Part shown: piece by piece, positions 52,224 through 63,276 of the stretch
Position numbering within the stretch: position 1 is the stretch's first letter
Layout of the letters: every line of letters starts with the position of its first letter
Source of the DNA: Lachnospiraceae bacterium
Lineage (GTDB): Bacteria; Bacillota; Clostridia; Lachnospirales; Lachnospiraceae
Length of the DNA: 64,000 nucleotides
Reading direction: 5' to 3'
Assembly (NCBI GenBank): GCA_017396145.1
Contig: JAFQMS010000044.1
Coordinates: forward strand, 1-64,000
Program-made: the position numbers and the translations under genes
The notes under the pieces: generated by a model
Database searches by the model: none
Seen by the model: only the letters and a program-made list of their open reading frames with translations
Told to the model about the DNA's origin: nothing

Positions 52224-53078
52224 ATGTCAAAGGTTAAACTGATTTCAGATAGTACTTGTGATATGCCAAAGGAATTACTAAAACAGTATGGAGTTTCTAT
52301 AATTCCATTAAGTATTGTGCTTGGAGAAAAGCCGTATAAGGATGGTATAGAGGTAGTTCCTGAAGATATATTTGAATGGGTGGATGAGAATGGAATTACA
52401 CCAAAGACATCTGCACCTTCTATTGTAGACGCAGTTGAAGTCTTAAAACCTTATTTTGATGAAGGTTATGAAGTGATTTATATGGGTATTTCATCAAAGA
52501 TGTCTACAACACTTAATGTTATTAAAATTGCAGCTGCGGAATTGGATGCTGAAGATAGATTACATGCTATAGATGCTAAGAATCTGTCAACGGGTATAAG
52601 TATTTTACTGTGTAAGGCGGCTAAGATGATCGAGAAAGGAATGGAAACTTCGGATATAGTGAAGACATTGGAAGAATATGTACCTAAGATTCGTTCCTCA
52701 TTTGTTATTAATAGCGTCTTATATCTTCACAAGGGTGGAAGATGTAGTGCAGCTACAGCTCTGTTTGCTTCTGCTCTTAATATTAAACCTATGATTGTTG
52801 TAACAGATGGAGCCATGGATTCAGATAAAAAGTACAGAGGTAAGATGAATTCAGTAGTTGACAAGTATTTATCTGATGTTATGCCAAAGTTGGAAGCAGC
52901 AGATGATGAATTTGTATTCATAACATATTCAAAAATAGAAGAAGATAAGTTAGAACAGATTAGAGAGAAGATTGAGGGCCTGAATAGATTTAAGAACATA
53001 TATATGGCACAGGCTGGTGGAGTAATTTCAAGTCACTGTGGCCCGGGGGCATTTGCAGTTATGTATATGGACAAATAA
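52224..53078 (+). CDS. DegV family protein (fatty-acid-binding), second copy
   Basis: 284 aa. VKLISDSTCDMPKELL at the N-terminus, MGISSKMSTTLNV, LYLHKGGRCSAATALFASALNIKP and C-terminal GGVISSHCGPGAFAVMYM. A separate clade from the DegV protein at 47366 (low identity by eye), so not a recent duplication; different fatty-acid specificities are possible. AAAGGATT precedes the ATG. It has its own promoter and an unusual leader. Confidence 0.93.
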   Translation: MSKVKLISDSTCDMPKELLKQYGVSIIPLSIVLGEKPYKDGIEVVPEDIFEWVDENGITPKTSAPSIVDAVEVLKPYFDEGYEVIYMGISSKMSTTLNVIKIAAAELDAEDRLHAIDAKNLSTGISILLCKAAKMIEKGMETSDIVKTLEEYVPKIRSSFVINSVLYLHKGGRCSAATALFASALNIKPMIVVTDGAMDSDKKYRGKMNSVVDKYLSDVMPKLEAADDEFVFITYSKIEEDKLEQIREKIEGLNRFKNIYMAQAGGVISSHCGPGAFAVMYMDK

Positions 53079-53117
53079 TGGAATGCTTTTATTATTAATA
53101 AATGTAAGAGAGGTTTT

Positions 53118-54002
53118 ATGAATTTACAGGTTAAGAATAATGACTTATGGGTAGATGAAATAAAGGATTTTAAGATTGGTCAGACGTTAGAGTGTGGCCA
53201 GTCTTTTCATTTTGAAAAGAATAAAGATGAATATATAATAATCGCTCATAATAGAATATTAAGAGCGAGACAGATATCTGACGATACAGTAGTTTTTTAT
53301 GATATGTCTAAAGAGGAATTTGAAGAAAAATGGATTAGGTACTTTGACCTAGACAGGGATTATGGAGAGATTAAAAAGTCTCTTCTAAGCAAAGATAAGA
53401 AACTAAAAGAGGCAATTGAAGAAAAGTCAGGGGTTAGAATAATGAATCAGGACTTCTTTGAGATGTTGATTTCATTTATTATTTCTCAAAACAAACAGAT
53501 TCCACATATTAAAAAGATTGTATTTGATATATCTAAAAGATGGGGAACTTACCTTGGAAATGTAGATGGTAAACCATATTACGCATTTCCTACCCCTAGA
53601 CAGATGGCTGGGTGCACAATAGAGGATTTTATTAAATTAAAAACAGGATTTCGTGCTCCATATCTGTATGATGCGGTAAATAAGGTACTGTCAGGGGAGA
53701 TTAATGAGAAAGACGCAAGGGCGCTAGATGGAGAAAATGTTATAAAGTATCTATGCCAGATAAAAGGTGTGGGAGAAAAGGTTGCTAATTGCGTCGCATT
53801 GTTTTCCTTAGATAAAAGAGATGCATTTCCTGTGGATGTGTGGATTAAAAGGATTATGGAGAAAATGTACTTTGGAAAAGAAACTGATAAAAGGATAATA
53901 AGTGAGTTTGCAAAAGAGCATTTTGGTGAATATGGAGGATATGCTCAACAGTATTTATTTTATTATGCAAGAGATGAGAAGATTTCAGTAGATAAAAAAT
54001 AA
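53118..54002 (+). CDS. 8-oxoguanine DNA glycosylase/AP lyase, OGG1 type
   Basis: 294 aa. HhH-GPD glycosylase with OGG1-like N-terminal domain (GQTLECGQSFHFEK). Catalytic Lys221 in GVGEKVANCVALF and Asp240 in FPVDVW are 19 residues apart, exactly as Lys249 and Asp268 in human OGG1. Removes 8-oxoG opposite C and cuts the AP site. Less common in bacteria than MutM but usual in Clostridia. Short gap after degV; probably co-transcribed. Confidence 0.92.
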   Translation: MNLQVKNNDLWVDEIKDFKIGQTLECGQSFHFEKNKDEYIIIAHNRILRARQISDDTVVFYDMSKEEFEEKWIRYFDLDRDYGEIKKSLLSKDKKLKEAIEEKSGVRIMNQDFFEMLISFIISQNKQIPHIKKIVFDISKRWGTYLGNVDGKPYYAFPTPRQMAGCTIEDFIKLKTGFRAPYLYDAVNKVLSGEINEKDARALDGENVIKYLCQIKGVGEKVANCVALFSLDKRDAFPVDVWIKRIMEKMYFGKETDKRIISEFAKEHFGEYGGYAQQYLFYYARDEKISVDKK

Positions 54003-54031
54003 TAAATTCCAAGAAAATCTAATATAAGTAC

Positions 54032-54060
54032 TTGCATTATAAGAAAAAATGTAATAAGAT
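54032..54060 (+). promoter_or_regulatory. Promoter of groESL
   Basis: TTGCAT-N17-TAAGAT just upstream of the CIRCE element. Confidence 0.6.
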
Positions 54061-54072
54061 AGTCAATAGTGA

Positions 54073-54099
54073 TTAGCACTCTAACTTGGTGAGTGCTAA
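54073..54099 (+). promoter_or_regulatory. CIRCE element
   Basis: TTAGCACTC-N9-GAGTGCTAA, a perfect match to the HrcA operator consensus, directly after the promoter. groESL is therefore heat-shock controlled by HrcA. Confidence 0.97.
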
Positions 54100-54133
54100 T
54101 GTGTAAAAAAGTTTTAGTTTGGAGGAAATTATT

Positions 54134-54421
54134 ATGAAGTTAGTACCACTAGGAGATAAGGTAGTATTGAAACAGGCAGTGGCAGAGGAGACAACTAAGT
54201 CAGGAATAATTTTAACACAGAGTTCTAAGGAAAAGCCACAGTACGCAGATGTTATTGCTGTTGGACCAGGTGGAATGGTAGACGGTAAAGAAGTTACCAT
54301 GCAGGTTAAAGTTGGCGATAGAGTAATATATCAGAAGTATTCAGGCACAGATGTTAAATTAGGCGATGATGAATACGTTGTTGTAAAGCAGAGCGATATT
54401 GTTGCTATAGTAGAAGATTAA
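54134..54421 (+). CDS. groS: Co-chaperonin GroES
   Basis: 95-aa lid of the GroEL chamber. MKLVPLGDKVVLKQAVAEE, mobile-loop region SGIILTQSSKEKPQ, and C-terminal GDDEYVVVKQSDIVAIVE. The ATG has GGAGG 8 nt upstream; the in-frame upstream TTG at 54119 overlaps it. Controlled by CIRCE, with groL 74 bp downstream. Confidence 0.98.
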   Translation: MKLVPLGDKVVLKQAVAEETTKSGIILTQSSKEKPQYADVIAVGPGGMVDGKEVTMQVKVGDRVIYQKYSGTDVKLGDDEYVVVKQSDIVAIVED

Positions 54422-54474
54422 TATTAATCGTTAGTTTGGCATGACTAGACTGAGTAATTGAGATTAAAGAGTGA

Positions 54475-56118
<1,644 letters not shown>

Positions 56119-56151
56119 GAACGATTAATTTGATAATATAAATAAGAATAA

Positions 56152-56203
56152 AAAAGTCCTTTCTCTCGCATTTGCCATGCAACTAAGTAGAGAAAGGACT
56201 TTT
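56152..56203 (+). terminator. Bidirectional terminator after groEL
   Basis: AAAAGTCCTTTCTCT pairs with AGAGAAAGGACTTTT (15 bp); T-rich on both sides. Confidence 0.92.
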
Positions 56204-56221
56204 GTTATTTAGTATTATTTC

Positions 56222-58321
56222 TTATTCATATATATTCATATTCAAATGAACAGGTGTTGCAGCCTTTATTTCAATATTGCCATCTTTCTTTTCAATTTGA
56301 AGGGTATTGAAATTCTCTGGATTCATATAATCCTTTGAATATCCATCATCATTGAACAACTTATAGGTAACAGATGAAGTGTCAGGGTTGTAGCAGTATA
56401 AATCAAACTTGTCATAGTTTAAATCAGCAGTACTCATTTCCGGCTTTGTTAGCAATAGAATGTGATTCTTCTTTACAAAGAGTGGTACTTCGTCTAAAGC
56501 TACATCTATAGAGTGATGTCCCTTTTCTAATACTTTAACCTCTTTCTTGTCATATCCCTTAAAACGAATGTAGAGCATGTCTTCTGGAAGATATACATAA
56601 CGCCTCTTTGCGTTTTGCGTATATACAGGAGTTATCATCAGTCCTTCCCCAAGCATAAGTTGGTCTTCAACATCTCTAGCGATTTCGTCTTCTGGATAAT
56701 CGAAGGCTAAAGGTCTAAAATACATTGAATTGTTTAATGCTGATTTAACATATTCACTATAAAGATAAGGAATTAGTGAATATCTTATGTCGATTACATT
56801 CTTGAATTCTTCCGTATTTTCAAACTGGTATACTTCTTGTTGTCTAGTCCCAAGGGCTGAATGATTTCTCATTAATGGAGTGAAGATTCCAAATGCAAGC
56901 CAACGAAGAAGAAGGTCTCTTGAAGTATTACATCCAAAGCCACCAATATCAGAACCTACATACATAAAACCACACATATTAAGGGATGGCATCATTTTGA
57001 TTGATAGAAGAATATGTGACCACCATGAATGATTATCCCCTGTCCATATTCCACCGTAGCGATGCATTCCTATATATGAAGAACGGGAGAAAAGCAGAAG
57101 TCTTTTGTTAGGTTCTATTTCGTCAAATGCTTCACCTGCAGCTCTTGTCATATTATATCCATATAAGTTGTGAACTTTATCATGACGTATAGTTTTGCCA
57201 TCCATATTATGATAGAAACTTTCATAATCAGAAGTCTGGTTAGAAAGATTTCCAAGGGCATCCTTTAATTTGAAAAGTTTTTCTACTTCATCCTCTTCAT
57301 AAGGAGTAATTCTTTTGGTGTCAATATCCCTTAATAGATTAATAGCATTTTCAATGCCGTTAGCACTATGAAATATTGCGGGTTCATTCATATCATTCCA
57401 AAAGCCGTCAATACCTTTATCTATAAGGAATTTATATTTGTGACCAAACCATTTTCTTGTGGTAGAGTTCAGGAAGTCAGGAAAATGGGTATACCCTGGC
57501 CATACGGCTGCGACAAAGTCGTTGCCTTGTGCGTCTTTGCAAAAATGATTGTCTTTAACACCTTCTTCGTAGATGTCGTAGCCTTCCTCAATTTTAACAC
57601 CTGCATCAATAATTGGTACAAGATGTATATTGCTTGATTGCATTTCTTTTACAAAGTTTTCGAAATCAGGGAAGGTATCATTATTAATTGTGAAATCTTT
57701 ATAACGCTCCATATAATCAATATCCATATATACTGCATCTAAAGGAATATTGATTTCTCTATGTTTTTTCACAACATTCCTGATTTCTTCGGCAGACATA
57801 TAACTCCATCTACATTGCTGATATCCAAATGCCCATCTAGGTGGAATGTAACTTTGCCCTATGATTTCACGAAATTGACTTACTATATCAAGACATGAAT
57901 TGCCATTGATAATATATATAGCAACATCGCTTACACAAGAGATAGTAAGTTTGTCGTATTCGGTGTATCCAATATCAAATTCTACTTTTGAAGGACAGTC
58001 AACGAATACGCCGAAAGTCTTTAAACCATCTACAATAATGAAATTATGTGCACCGTATAGAGATTCTTTTTCTTCAGTGTGATTTGGGTCATCACTGCAA
58101 AATGAAGAATACCTGTAACCTCTTTTGTTAATACCGCGATTTGCCTCACCAAGTCCGTATATAGCATCCTCTTTCGACAGAGGGTAACTTAGAGTAAGAG
58201 TATCCTTATTTGTAGAAAAATTAAAGTAACTTAAACTGGCTAAGGAATGGTTTTCATATTTTTTCTGATTGATGATAGCGTCAGTATTAATAGGTGTTCC
58301 TGAAACATATTTTTTAATCAT
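56222..58321 (-). CDS. Glycoside hydrolase family 31 (alpha-glucosidase)
   Basis: 699 aa. N-terminal beta-sandwich (GLGEANRGINKRGYRY), then a TIM barrel with nucleophile Asp310 in DGFWNDMNEP and acid/base Asp429 in GGIWTGDNHS, plus FGYQQCRWSY and RNHSALGTRQQEVY. A ~60-residue insertion (about 322-385) lies between the two catalytic segments. No signal peptide, so probably cytoplasmic, acting on maltose or isomaltose-type oligosaccharides. AAAAGGAGG precedes the ATG. Last gene of a run with moxR, DUF58 and a membrane protein, 39 bp gap. Confidence 0.93.
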   Translation of the reverse strand: MIKKYVSGTPINTDAIINQKKYENHSLASLSYFNFSTNKDTLTLSYPLSKEDAIYGLGEANRGINKRGYRYSSFCSDDPNHTEEKESLYGAHNFIIVDGLKTFGVFVDCPSKVEFDIGYTEYDKLTISCVSDVAIYIINGNSCLDIVSQFREIIGQSYIPPRWAFGYQQCRWSYMSAEEIRNVVKKHREINIPLDAVYMDIDYMERYKDFTINNDTFPDFENFVKEMQSSNIHLVPIIDAGVKIEEGYDIYEEGVKDNHFCKDAQGNDFVAAVWPGYTHFPDFLNSTTRKWFGHKYKFLIDKGIDGFWNDMNEPAIFHSANGIENAINLLRDIDTKRITPYEEDEVEKLFKLKDALGNLSNQTSDYESFYHNMDGKTIRHDKVHNLYGYNMTRAAGEAFDEIEPNKRLLLFSRSSYIGMHRYGGIWTGDNHSWWSHILLSIKMMPSLNMCGFMYVGSDIGGFGCNTSRDLLLRWLAFGIFTPLMRNHSALGTRQQEVYQFENTEEFKNVIDIRYSLIPYLYSEYVKSALNNSMYFRPLAFDYPEDEIARDVEDQLMLGEGLMITPVYTQNAKRRYVYLPEDMLYIRFKGYDKKEVKVLEKGHHSIDVALDEVPLFVKKNHILLLTKPEMSTADLNYDKFDLYCYNPDTSSVTYKLFNDDGYSKDYMNPENFNTLQIEKKDGNIEIKAATPVHLNMNIYE

Positions 58322-58360
58322 GGTTTGCCTCCTTTTAATATTATAGGTATTAGATAATTG

Positions 58361-59632
58361 TTATTTACTTTCGCTGATAATTACTTCGCCTAACTGTTTT
58401 GCTTCGTTGTAATCTGATTTTGTAATATCCTTATTACTATATCTTGCTTTATAATATATACCTCTTAAGTCCGCATATTCACTGGATTTTTCAAAGCCAC
58501 ATTCTGTAGAGTCACAAAGTTGAGTAGGAGTATGTGTTTTGTTTATTTTGATAAATGGATTCATGTTTTTATCAATAGTTTTTTTGAATATCTTGCGAAT
58601 TCTTTTATCGTAACTAGCAAATAATCCAAAACCCTCGTTAACTTTTTTCTTTTTCTTTGCTTCTTTTATTTTGGTAGTTTTCTCAAATGGAGAAACAAAT
58701 TCATGAACATCTTCAAGGTTGACTGATGTCTTTTTAAAGTGTTTTACAACAAGATACACTGTTAGAATAATTACAAATATGCCAAAAAGGATTGCAACAA
58801 GATAAATTAACCAGATTGGAACATCTAAATTAAGAGGTAAATCCTCTTTTGGTGGCATAGTAGCAGTAGCTCCCTCCTGGGCGTCAAATGCGTCAACAGG
58901 TGGAACAGAAGGCATAATGAATTCTTCTTTGGTTTCGGTAACAAAAAATCTGGCTATAAGTGACATTATTTTATACAAAAAAGCCCTAAAATATTTAAAA
59001 ACAAAGTTACTTGACAGATTTGAAAATAACAAACAAAAAATACAAGTGAGTACAAGGAGTATCTTGAAAAACTTGCTACTTGCTTTTCTTATAGATAAAG
59101 TCTCACCAATGGCAGTATCGTTTGATGTGATGAAGTTGTATGTATTAACAAGATAAGAGTTGATAATAACCAAAATAACAAATACAAAGGTGAGAATTGA
59201 CAAGATACTTTGAAGTTTAGTATTGTTCTCTGCTACGGATAAGTAAAATAAGAGTATCATTAATATTGGAGCAAATCCCATTGCGGTTAATTTTTGTGGT
59301 TTTGCGTTATACTTCATTGCCATTGAAATTAATGGAAATACTACTATAAAAACTGCGAAGTACAGGTATCGTTCTGTAGGTGCTGTAAAGAACAAGATAT
59401 ATAAAACAGTAGGTGTAATATGCATTAAGATAAAAATAGCAAGATTATTTACATATTTTCTTAAGAAAAAGTAAAGGAAAGTTACAGAGCATACACCTAA
59501 TGTCTGTAGGATAATTGTCCTCGAAATATCATAACTTCTTCCTTGAAGTGTAAAGAAAAGGGAGAGTATAAGTATATAGATACATGAGGTATTTATTAAA
59601 TTGACAAGGGCATCATAAGTTTTTGTCTTCAT
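58361..59632 (-). CDS. Multi-TM membrane protein, DUF4129-like C-terminus
   Basis: 423 aa with about seven or eight hydrophobic helices in the N-terminal half, an external segment (~230-275, Pro/Glu-rich), one more TM (~277-299) and a cytoplasmic tail whose end (LCDSTECGFEKSSEYADLRGIYYKARYSN) resembles DUF4129. Such domains end the membrane-bound transglutaminase-like proteins that accompany moxR and DUF58, but the transglutaminase core with its Cys-His-Asp triad is absent. I infer a shortened partner in a MoxR system. It lies 54 bp after the DUF58 gene. Confidence 0.65.
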   Translation of the reverse strand: MKTKTYDALVNLINTSCIYILILSLFFTLQGRSYDISRTIILQTLGVCSVTFLYFFLRKYVNNLAIFILMHITPTVLYILFFTAPTERYLYFAVFIVVFPLISMAMKYNAKPQKLTAMGFAPILMILLFYLSVAENNTKLQSILSILTFVFVILVIINSYLVNTYNFITSNDTAIGETLSIRKASSKFFKILLVLTCIFCLLFSNLSSNFVFKYFRAFLYKIMSLIARFFVTETKEEFIMPSVPPVDAFDAQEGATATMPPKEDLPLNLDVPIWLIYLVAILFGIFVIILTVYLVVKHFKKTSVNLEDVHEFVSPFEKTTKIKEAKKKKKVNEGFGLFASYDKRIRKIFKKTIDKNMNPFIKINKTHTPTQLCDSTECGFEKSSEYADLRGIYYKARYSNKDITKSDYNEAKQLGEVIISESK

Positions 59633-59686
59633 ATTAATCCTCGCTTCAATGTGTTAATAACACTAATCTATAATTAAAAGGTTACT

Positions 59687-60814
59687 TTAATCGTTTATAT
59701 AATAGGTTGTACAGTTTTTAATGGATTTATCACTTGTACTTAATTCATCATATTTGTTGTATGGTAAGACGAAAACAAAACTTGACGAAAACTGTGTGTT
59801 TATTAGGGAACGAATGGCGGTGCCTGTTCGTGTGGAAATAATAATTCCATAATTGTTATCCCCTGCGGTTTTATCGTAATGCTCTAATATGTCATGAAAA
59901 TCAACACATATATTGGATGGTTCTAGACGAGCAAGAGTATGCATAATATTGTCTAGATGATTAGAACCACATCCTGAGTCGATGTTGGTAGCATTATTCC
60001 CACCTTTTGGGGCGGCATTAGTAATAAAACTTAGATTAATACCCTGATTAACAAGGTCGCAAGCAAAACGAGCAGCAAGACTTATAGCCGCTTCATCTGT
60101 TTCGTTGTTACGGGTAGCAGTTCTCGATTCAAGGTTTAAAAGGATAGTAACGCTTACGCTTGAGGTATGATTTTTCTCATTAACCTTTAAGGAACCACCA
60201 CGAGCAGAAGCTTTCCAGTTAATAGACTTCATGGAATCGAAAATCTGATAATCTCTAATCCCTTTAAATTCAAATGGGTCTTCGTTAATTAATCTTTTGC
60301 ATATAATATCTCCCATAATGTTCTTATATTCCGGTTCATAGGTTTTTAAATCTAACATCTTAGGTAAAACATATAAAGAAATATCACAAGGGAAAGAAAT
60401 AACGTCTTTATAGCCAAAAATTAAATCGTGATATACTAAATCAAGGGAATTTATAGGGAAATATCCTCTGTGAGTACATTCTACTTCTAAGGTTCTGGTT
60501 ACCTTTTGGTATAAACCTAAGTTAAGTACATCATTTCTATAATATTTATCTGTGACATTACTAAAGGAACTGTTATTGCTTGCATCAGAAATCTTTAGAT
60601 ATCTGGAAGTTGCAAACTTTACCATTAATAGAGGTACTGGCATTATCTTTTTGTTAGTAATGACCTCGTAGAGTTTTATTTTCTCGCCTACATAAGCCTC
60701 GTTTTTTGAAAAGGACAAAGATACAGTTAGGTTTTTGTCCCAAAAACGATTATAAAAGTGTTTACATAGGGAATAGATTATAACACCACCAAGTAAAACG
60801 GAAAGAATATTCAT
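59687..60814 (-). CDS. DUF58 (von Willebrand-like) protein
   Basis: 375 aa. Short N-terminal membrane segment (LGGVIIYSLCKHF), an extracytoplasmic-looking beta region, and the DUF58 signature EFKGIRDYQIFDSMKSINWKAS. DUF58 proteins are paired with MoxR AAA ATPases and are thought to act in metal insertion, folding or envelope stress. The gap to moxR is 20 bp, so they are surely co-transcribed. Exact substrate unknown. Confidence 0.88.
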   Translation of the reverse strand: MNILSVLLGGVIIYSLCKHFYNRFWDKNLTVSLSFSKNEAYVGEKIKLYEVITNKKIMPVPLLMVKFATSRYLKISDASNNSSFSNVTDKYYRNDVLNLGLYQKVTRTLEVECTHRGYFPINSLDLVYHDLIFGYKDVISFPCDISLYVLPKMLDLKTYEPEYKNIMGDIICKRLINEDPFEFKGIRDYQIFDSMKSINWKASARGGSLKVNEKNHTSSVSVTILLNLESRTATRNNETDEAAISLAARFACDLVNQGINLSFITNAAPKGGNNATNIDSGCGSNHLDNIMHTLARLEPSNICVDFHDILEHYDKTAGDNNYGIIISTRTGTAIRSLINTQFSSSFVFVLPYNKYDELSTSDKSIKNCTTYYIND

Positions 60815-60834
60815 AAAAAACTCCTTTTACTTTT

Positions 60835-61788
60835 TTATTTTGTGAAATCTTCTGTAGGTACAGGAACTGAATCAAGTATGTCGTATACAATATTAAGAGC
60901 ATTATTTTTGCTATTGTATGATTGAGTTGTAACAATTCTATGAGCCAAAACATAAGGTGCAAGGTATTTTATGTCTTCTGGAATTACATAATCTCTTCCT
61001 TTAATTGCAGCATAAGCGCTTAAAGCCCTGATAAATGCCAGGGTTCCACGAGGACTAACACCTAATTGAGTACCTTCTGCAGTTCTTGTAAGATGAATAA
61101 TTTGCACAATGTATTCTTTAAGTTCATTTGATATATAAGTCTGACTAATTAGTGAGAATATCTCGTTGAGTTCGTCAGTTGTACATACGCTTTCAATGGT
61201 GTCATAAGGATTTGCACCTTTAAAACGGTCAATAATTGCAAGTTCTTCTTCTGCATCAGGGAATCCAACATTAATTTTCATCATAAAACGGTCAAGTTGG
61301 GCTTCCGGAAGTGGAAATGTACCAGCTGTTTCAATAGGGTTCTGAGTTGCGATTACAAAAAAAGGTGCCTTTAATTTGTGAGTTGTGCCATCAATAGTCA
61401 CCTGTTTTTCTTCCATACACTCTAAAAGTGAAGACTGGGTACGAGGTGTGGCACGGTTTATCTCGTCAGCAAGGACAATGTTAGAAAAAACAGGACCTTT
61501 ATTTAATATAAATTCTCCTGATTTAGGATTATAGTAGTTGATACCCGTGATATCAGAAGGTAGTAAGTCAGGAGTGAACTGAATACGGGAAAAATCTGCA
61601 GATATTGATTTTGAAAGGGTTTTGGCAAGTAATGTTTTACCTGTTCCCGGTGCATCTTCCATCAAAAGGTTACCACCAGCAAAAAGTGTGGTAAGAAGCA
61701 ATGTGCAGGTATCTTCTTTACCTACAAGTACTTTAGAAAGATTAGATTGAAGTTTGTCTGCAATAATCTTTATGTCTGAATAATTCAT
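60835..61788 (-). CDS. MoxR-family AAA+ ATPase
   Basis: 317 aa. Walker A EDAPGTGKTLLAKTL, Walker B VLADEINRATPR, sensor region FVIATQNPIETAGTFPLPEAQLDRF, and C-terminal lid GVSPRGTLAFIRALSAYAAIKGRDYV. First gene of the minus-strand operon, with GGAGG before the ATG. Expected to act with the DUF58 partner as an ATP-driven chaperone or metal-cofactor loader; target unknown. Confidence 0.95.
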   Translation of the reverse strand: MNYSDIKIIADKLQSNLSKVLVGKEDTCTLLLTTLFAGGNLLMEDAPGTGKTLLAKTLSKSISADFSRIQFTPDLLPSDITGINYYNPKSGEFILNKGPVFSNIVLADEINRATPRTQSSLLECMEEKQVTIDGTTHKLKAPFFVIATQNPIETAGTFPLPEAQLDRFMMKINVGFPDAEEELAIIDRFKGANPYDTIESVCTTDELNEIFSLISQTYISNELKEYIVQIIHLTRTAEGTQLGVSPRGTLAFIRALSAYAAIKGRDYVIPEDIKYLAPYVLAHRIVTTQSYNSKNNALNIVYDILDSVPVPTEDFTK

Positions 61789-62144
61789 AATAATCCTCCA
61801 TTTTGAATTGAATTATTTTTAATATATTATGGTATAACAGTGCGTATTGCCTAGATTACATATAATTTTCATGCAATTCGTACAATTAAAAAACATACAT
61901 ATATTTTACCACTCATTTTAAGGAATGTATAGAATAAAGATTAAGGAAATGCATATTTTTATGGGCAATTTTAATGATATTATAAGGATGATAAATATGT
62001 GAAAGTTTTATTAATATTAAACTTATTATTGAAATAAAATTACTTAATATGTATACTAATTAAAGTGCTTAATTGAAGAAGTTATATTGTATTGTAATGC
62101 AGACAAGTCAGTGTTATTGATATGAATGACGAATGGAGAATGAA
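61789..62144. other. Divergent intergenic region, moxR / tgt
   Basis: 356 bp, very AT-rich, between two divergent starts. No convincing palindromic operator, riboswitch (preQ1 included) or small ORF is seen. It must hold promoters for both directions, but I can place none with confidence. Confidence 0.6.
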
Positions 62145-63275
62145 ATGTTTAAAGTAATTAATCGCGATGGCAGGGCTAGAAGCGGAGAATTTCATACAGT
62201 GCATGGTGTGATTAAGACTCCTGTGTTTATGAATGTAGGAACATTAGCGGCTATAAAAGGTGCGGTGTCTACTATGGATTTAAAAGAAATAAAGACTCAG
62301 GTTGAACTTAGTAATACTTATCATCTGCATGTAAGACCTTCAGACAAGGTAGTATATGAGATGGGCGGACTTCATAAGTTTATGAACTGGGATAAGCCGA
62401 TCCTTACAGATTCAGGTGGTTTCCAGGTATTTTCTCTGGCAGGATTACGAAAGATAAAGGAAGAAGGCGTATATTTTAATTCCCATATTGATGGTAGAAA
62501 GATATTTATGGGACCGGAAGAAAGTATGCAGATACAGTCTAATTTGGCGTCAACAATAGCTATGGCATTTGATGAGTGCCCACCTCATCCGGCGACTAGA
62601 GAATATATGATGGATTCTGTTAACAGAACCACCAGATGGCTTAAAAGATGCAAAAATGAGATGAACAGGCTGAATTCACTAGAAAGAACTATCAATAAGA
62701 ATCAGATGTTATTTGGAATAAATCAAGGTGGCGTGTATGAAGATATCAGAATAGAGCATGCAAAACAGATTGCTGAACTTGATTTGGATGGATATGCATT
62801 AGGCGGGTTGGCTGTTGGAGAAAGCCACGAGGAAATGTATAACATAATAGAAAAAACTGTTCCATATCTACCTGATAATAAACCGGTATATTTAATGGGT
62901 GTTGGAACACCTGCGAACATATTAGAAGCTGTAGACAGAGGAGTAGATTTCTTTGATTGCGTGTATCCGGCAAGGAATGGAATACATGGACATGCATATA
63001 CCAACAATGGAAAAATAAATCTTATGAATGCAATGTATGAGACAGATGACAGACCTATTGAAGAGGGGTGTCAGTGTCCGGCATGCAAAAACTACTCAAG
63101 GGCTTATATAAGACATTTGCTTAAAGCAAAAGAAATGCTAGGATTGAGATTAATGGTGCTTCATAATTTGTATTTCTATAACACTATGATGGAAGAGATT
63201 AGGGAAGCCATTGATTTAAATAAATATCAAGAATATAAGAAAGAAAAATTAGAAAAGATATCAGGAGGAAATTAG
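62145..63275 (+). CDS. tgt: tRNA-guanine (queuine) transglycosylase
   Basis: Exchanges G34 for preQ1 (or queuine) in tRNAs with GUN anticodons. 376 aa: LTDSGGFQVFSL and FDCVYPARNGIHG (catalytic Asp pair), LGGLAVGE, and zinc site CQCPACKNYSRAYIRHL. ATG 62145 has GGAG 6 nt upstream; ATG 62133 overlaps it. Followed by yajC after 1 bp, an old arrangement shared with many bacteria. Confidence 0.96.
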   Translation: MFKVINRDGRARSGEFHTVHGVIKTPVFMNVGTLAAIKGAVSTMDLKEIKTQVELSNTYHLHVRPSDKVVYEMGGLHKFMNWDKPILTDSGGFQVFSLAGLRKIKEEGVYFNSHIDGRKIFMGPEESMQIQSNLASTIAMAFDECPPHPATREYMMDSVNRTTRWLKRCKNEMNRLNSLERTINKNQMLFGINQGGVYEDIRIEHAKQIAELDLDGYALGGLAVGESHEEMYNIIEKTVPYLPDNKPVYLMGVGTPANILEAVDRGVDFFDCVYPARNGIHGHAYTNNGKINLMNAMYETDDRPIEEGCQCPACKNYSRAYIRHLLKAKEMLGLRLMVLHNLYFYNTMMEEIREAIDLNKYQEYKKEKLEKISGGN

Positions 63276-63276
63276 A

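Noticed and set aside
61840..61910. Possible degenerate copy of the dispersed element (GTGCGTATTGC)
   Set aside because: Shares about 10 bases and lacks the closing stem and the GGAGTGATGAGCAA block.
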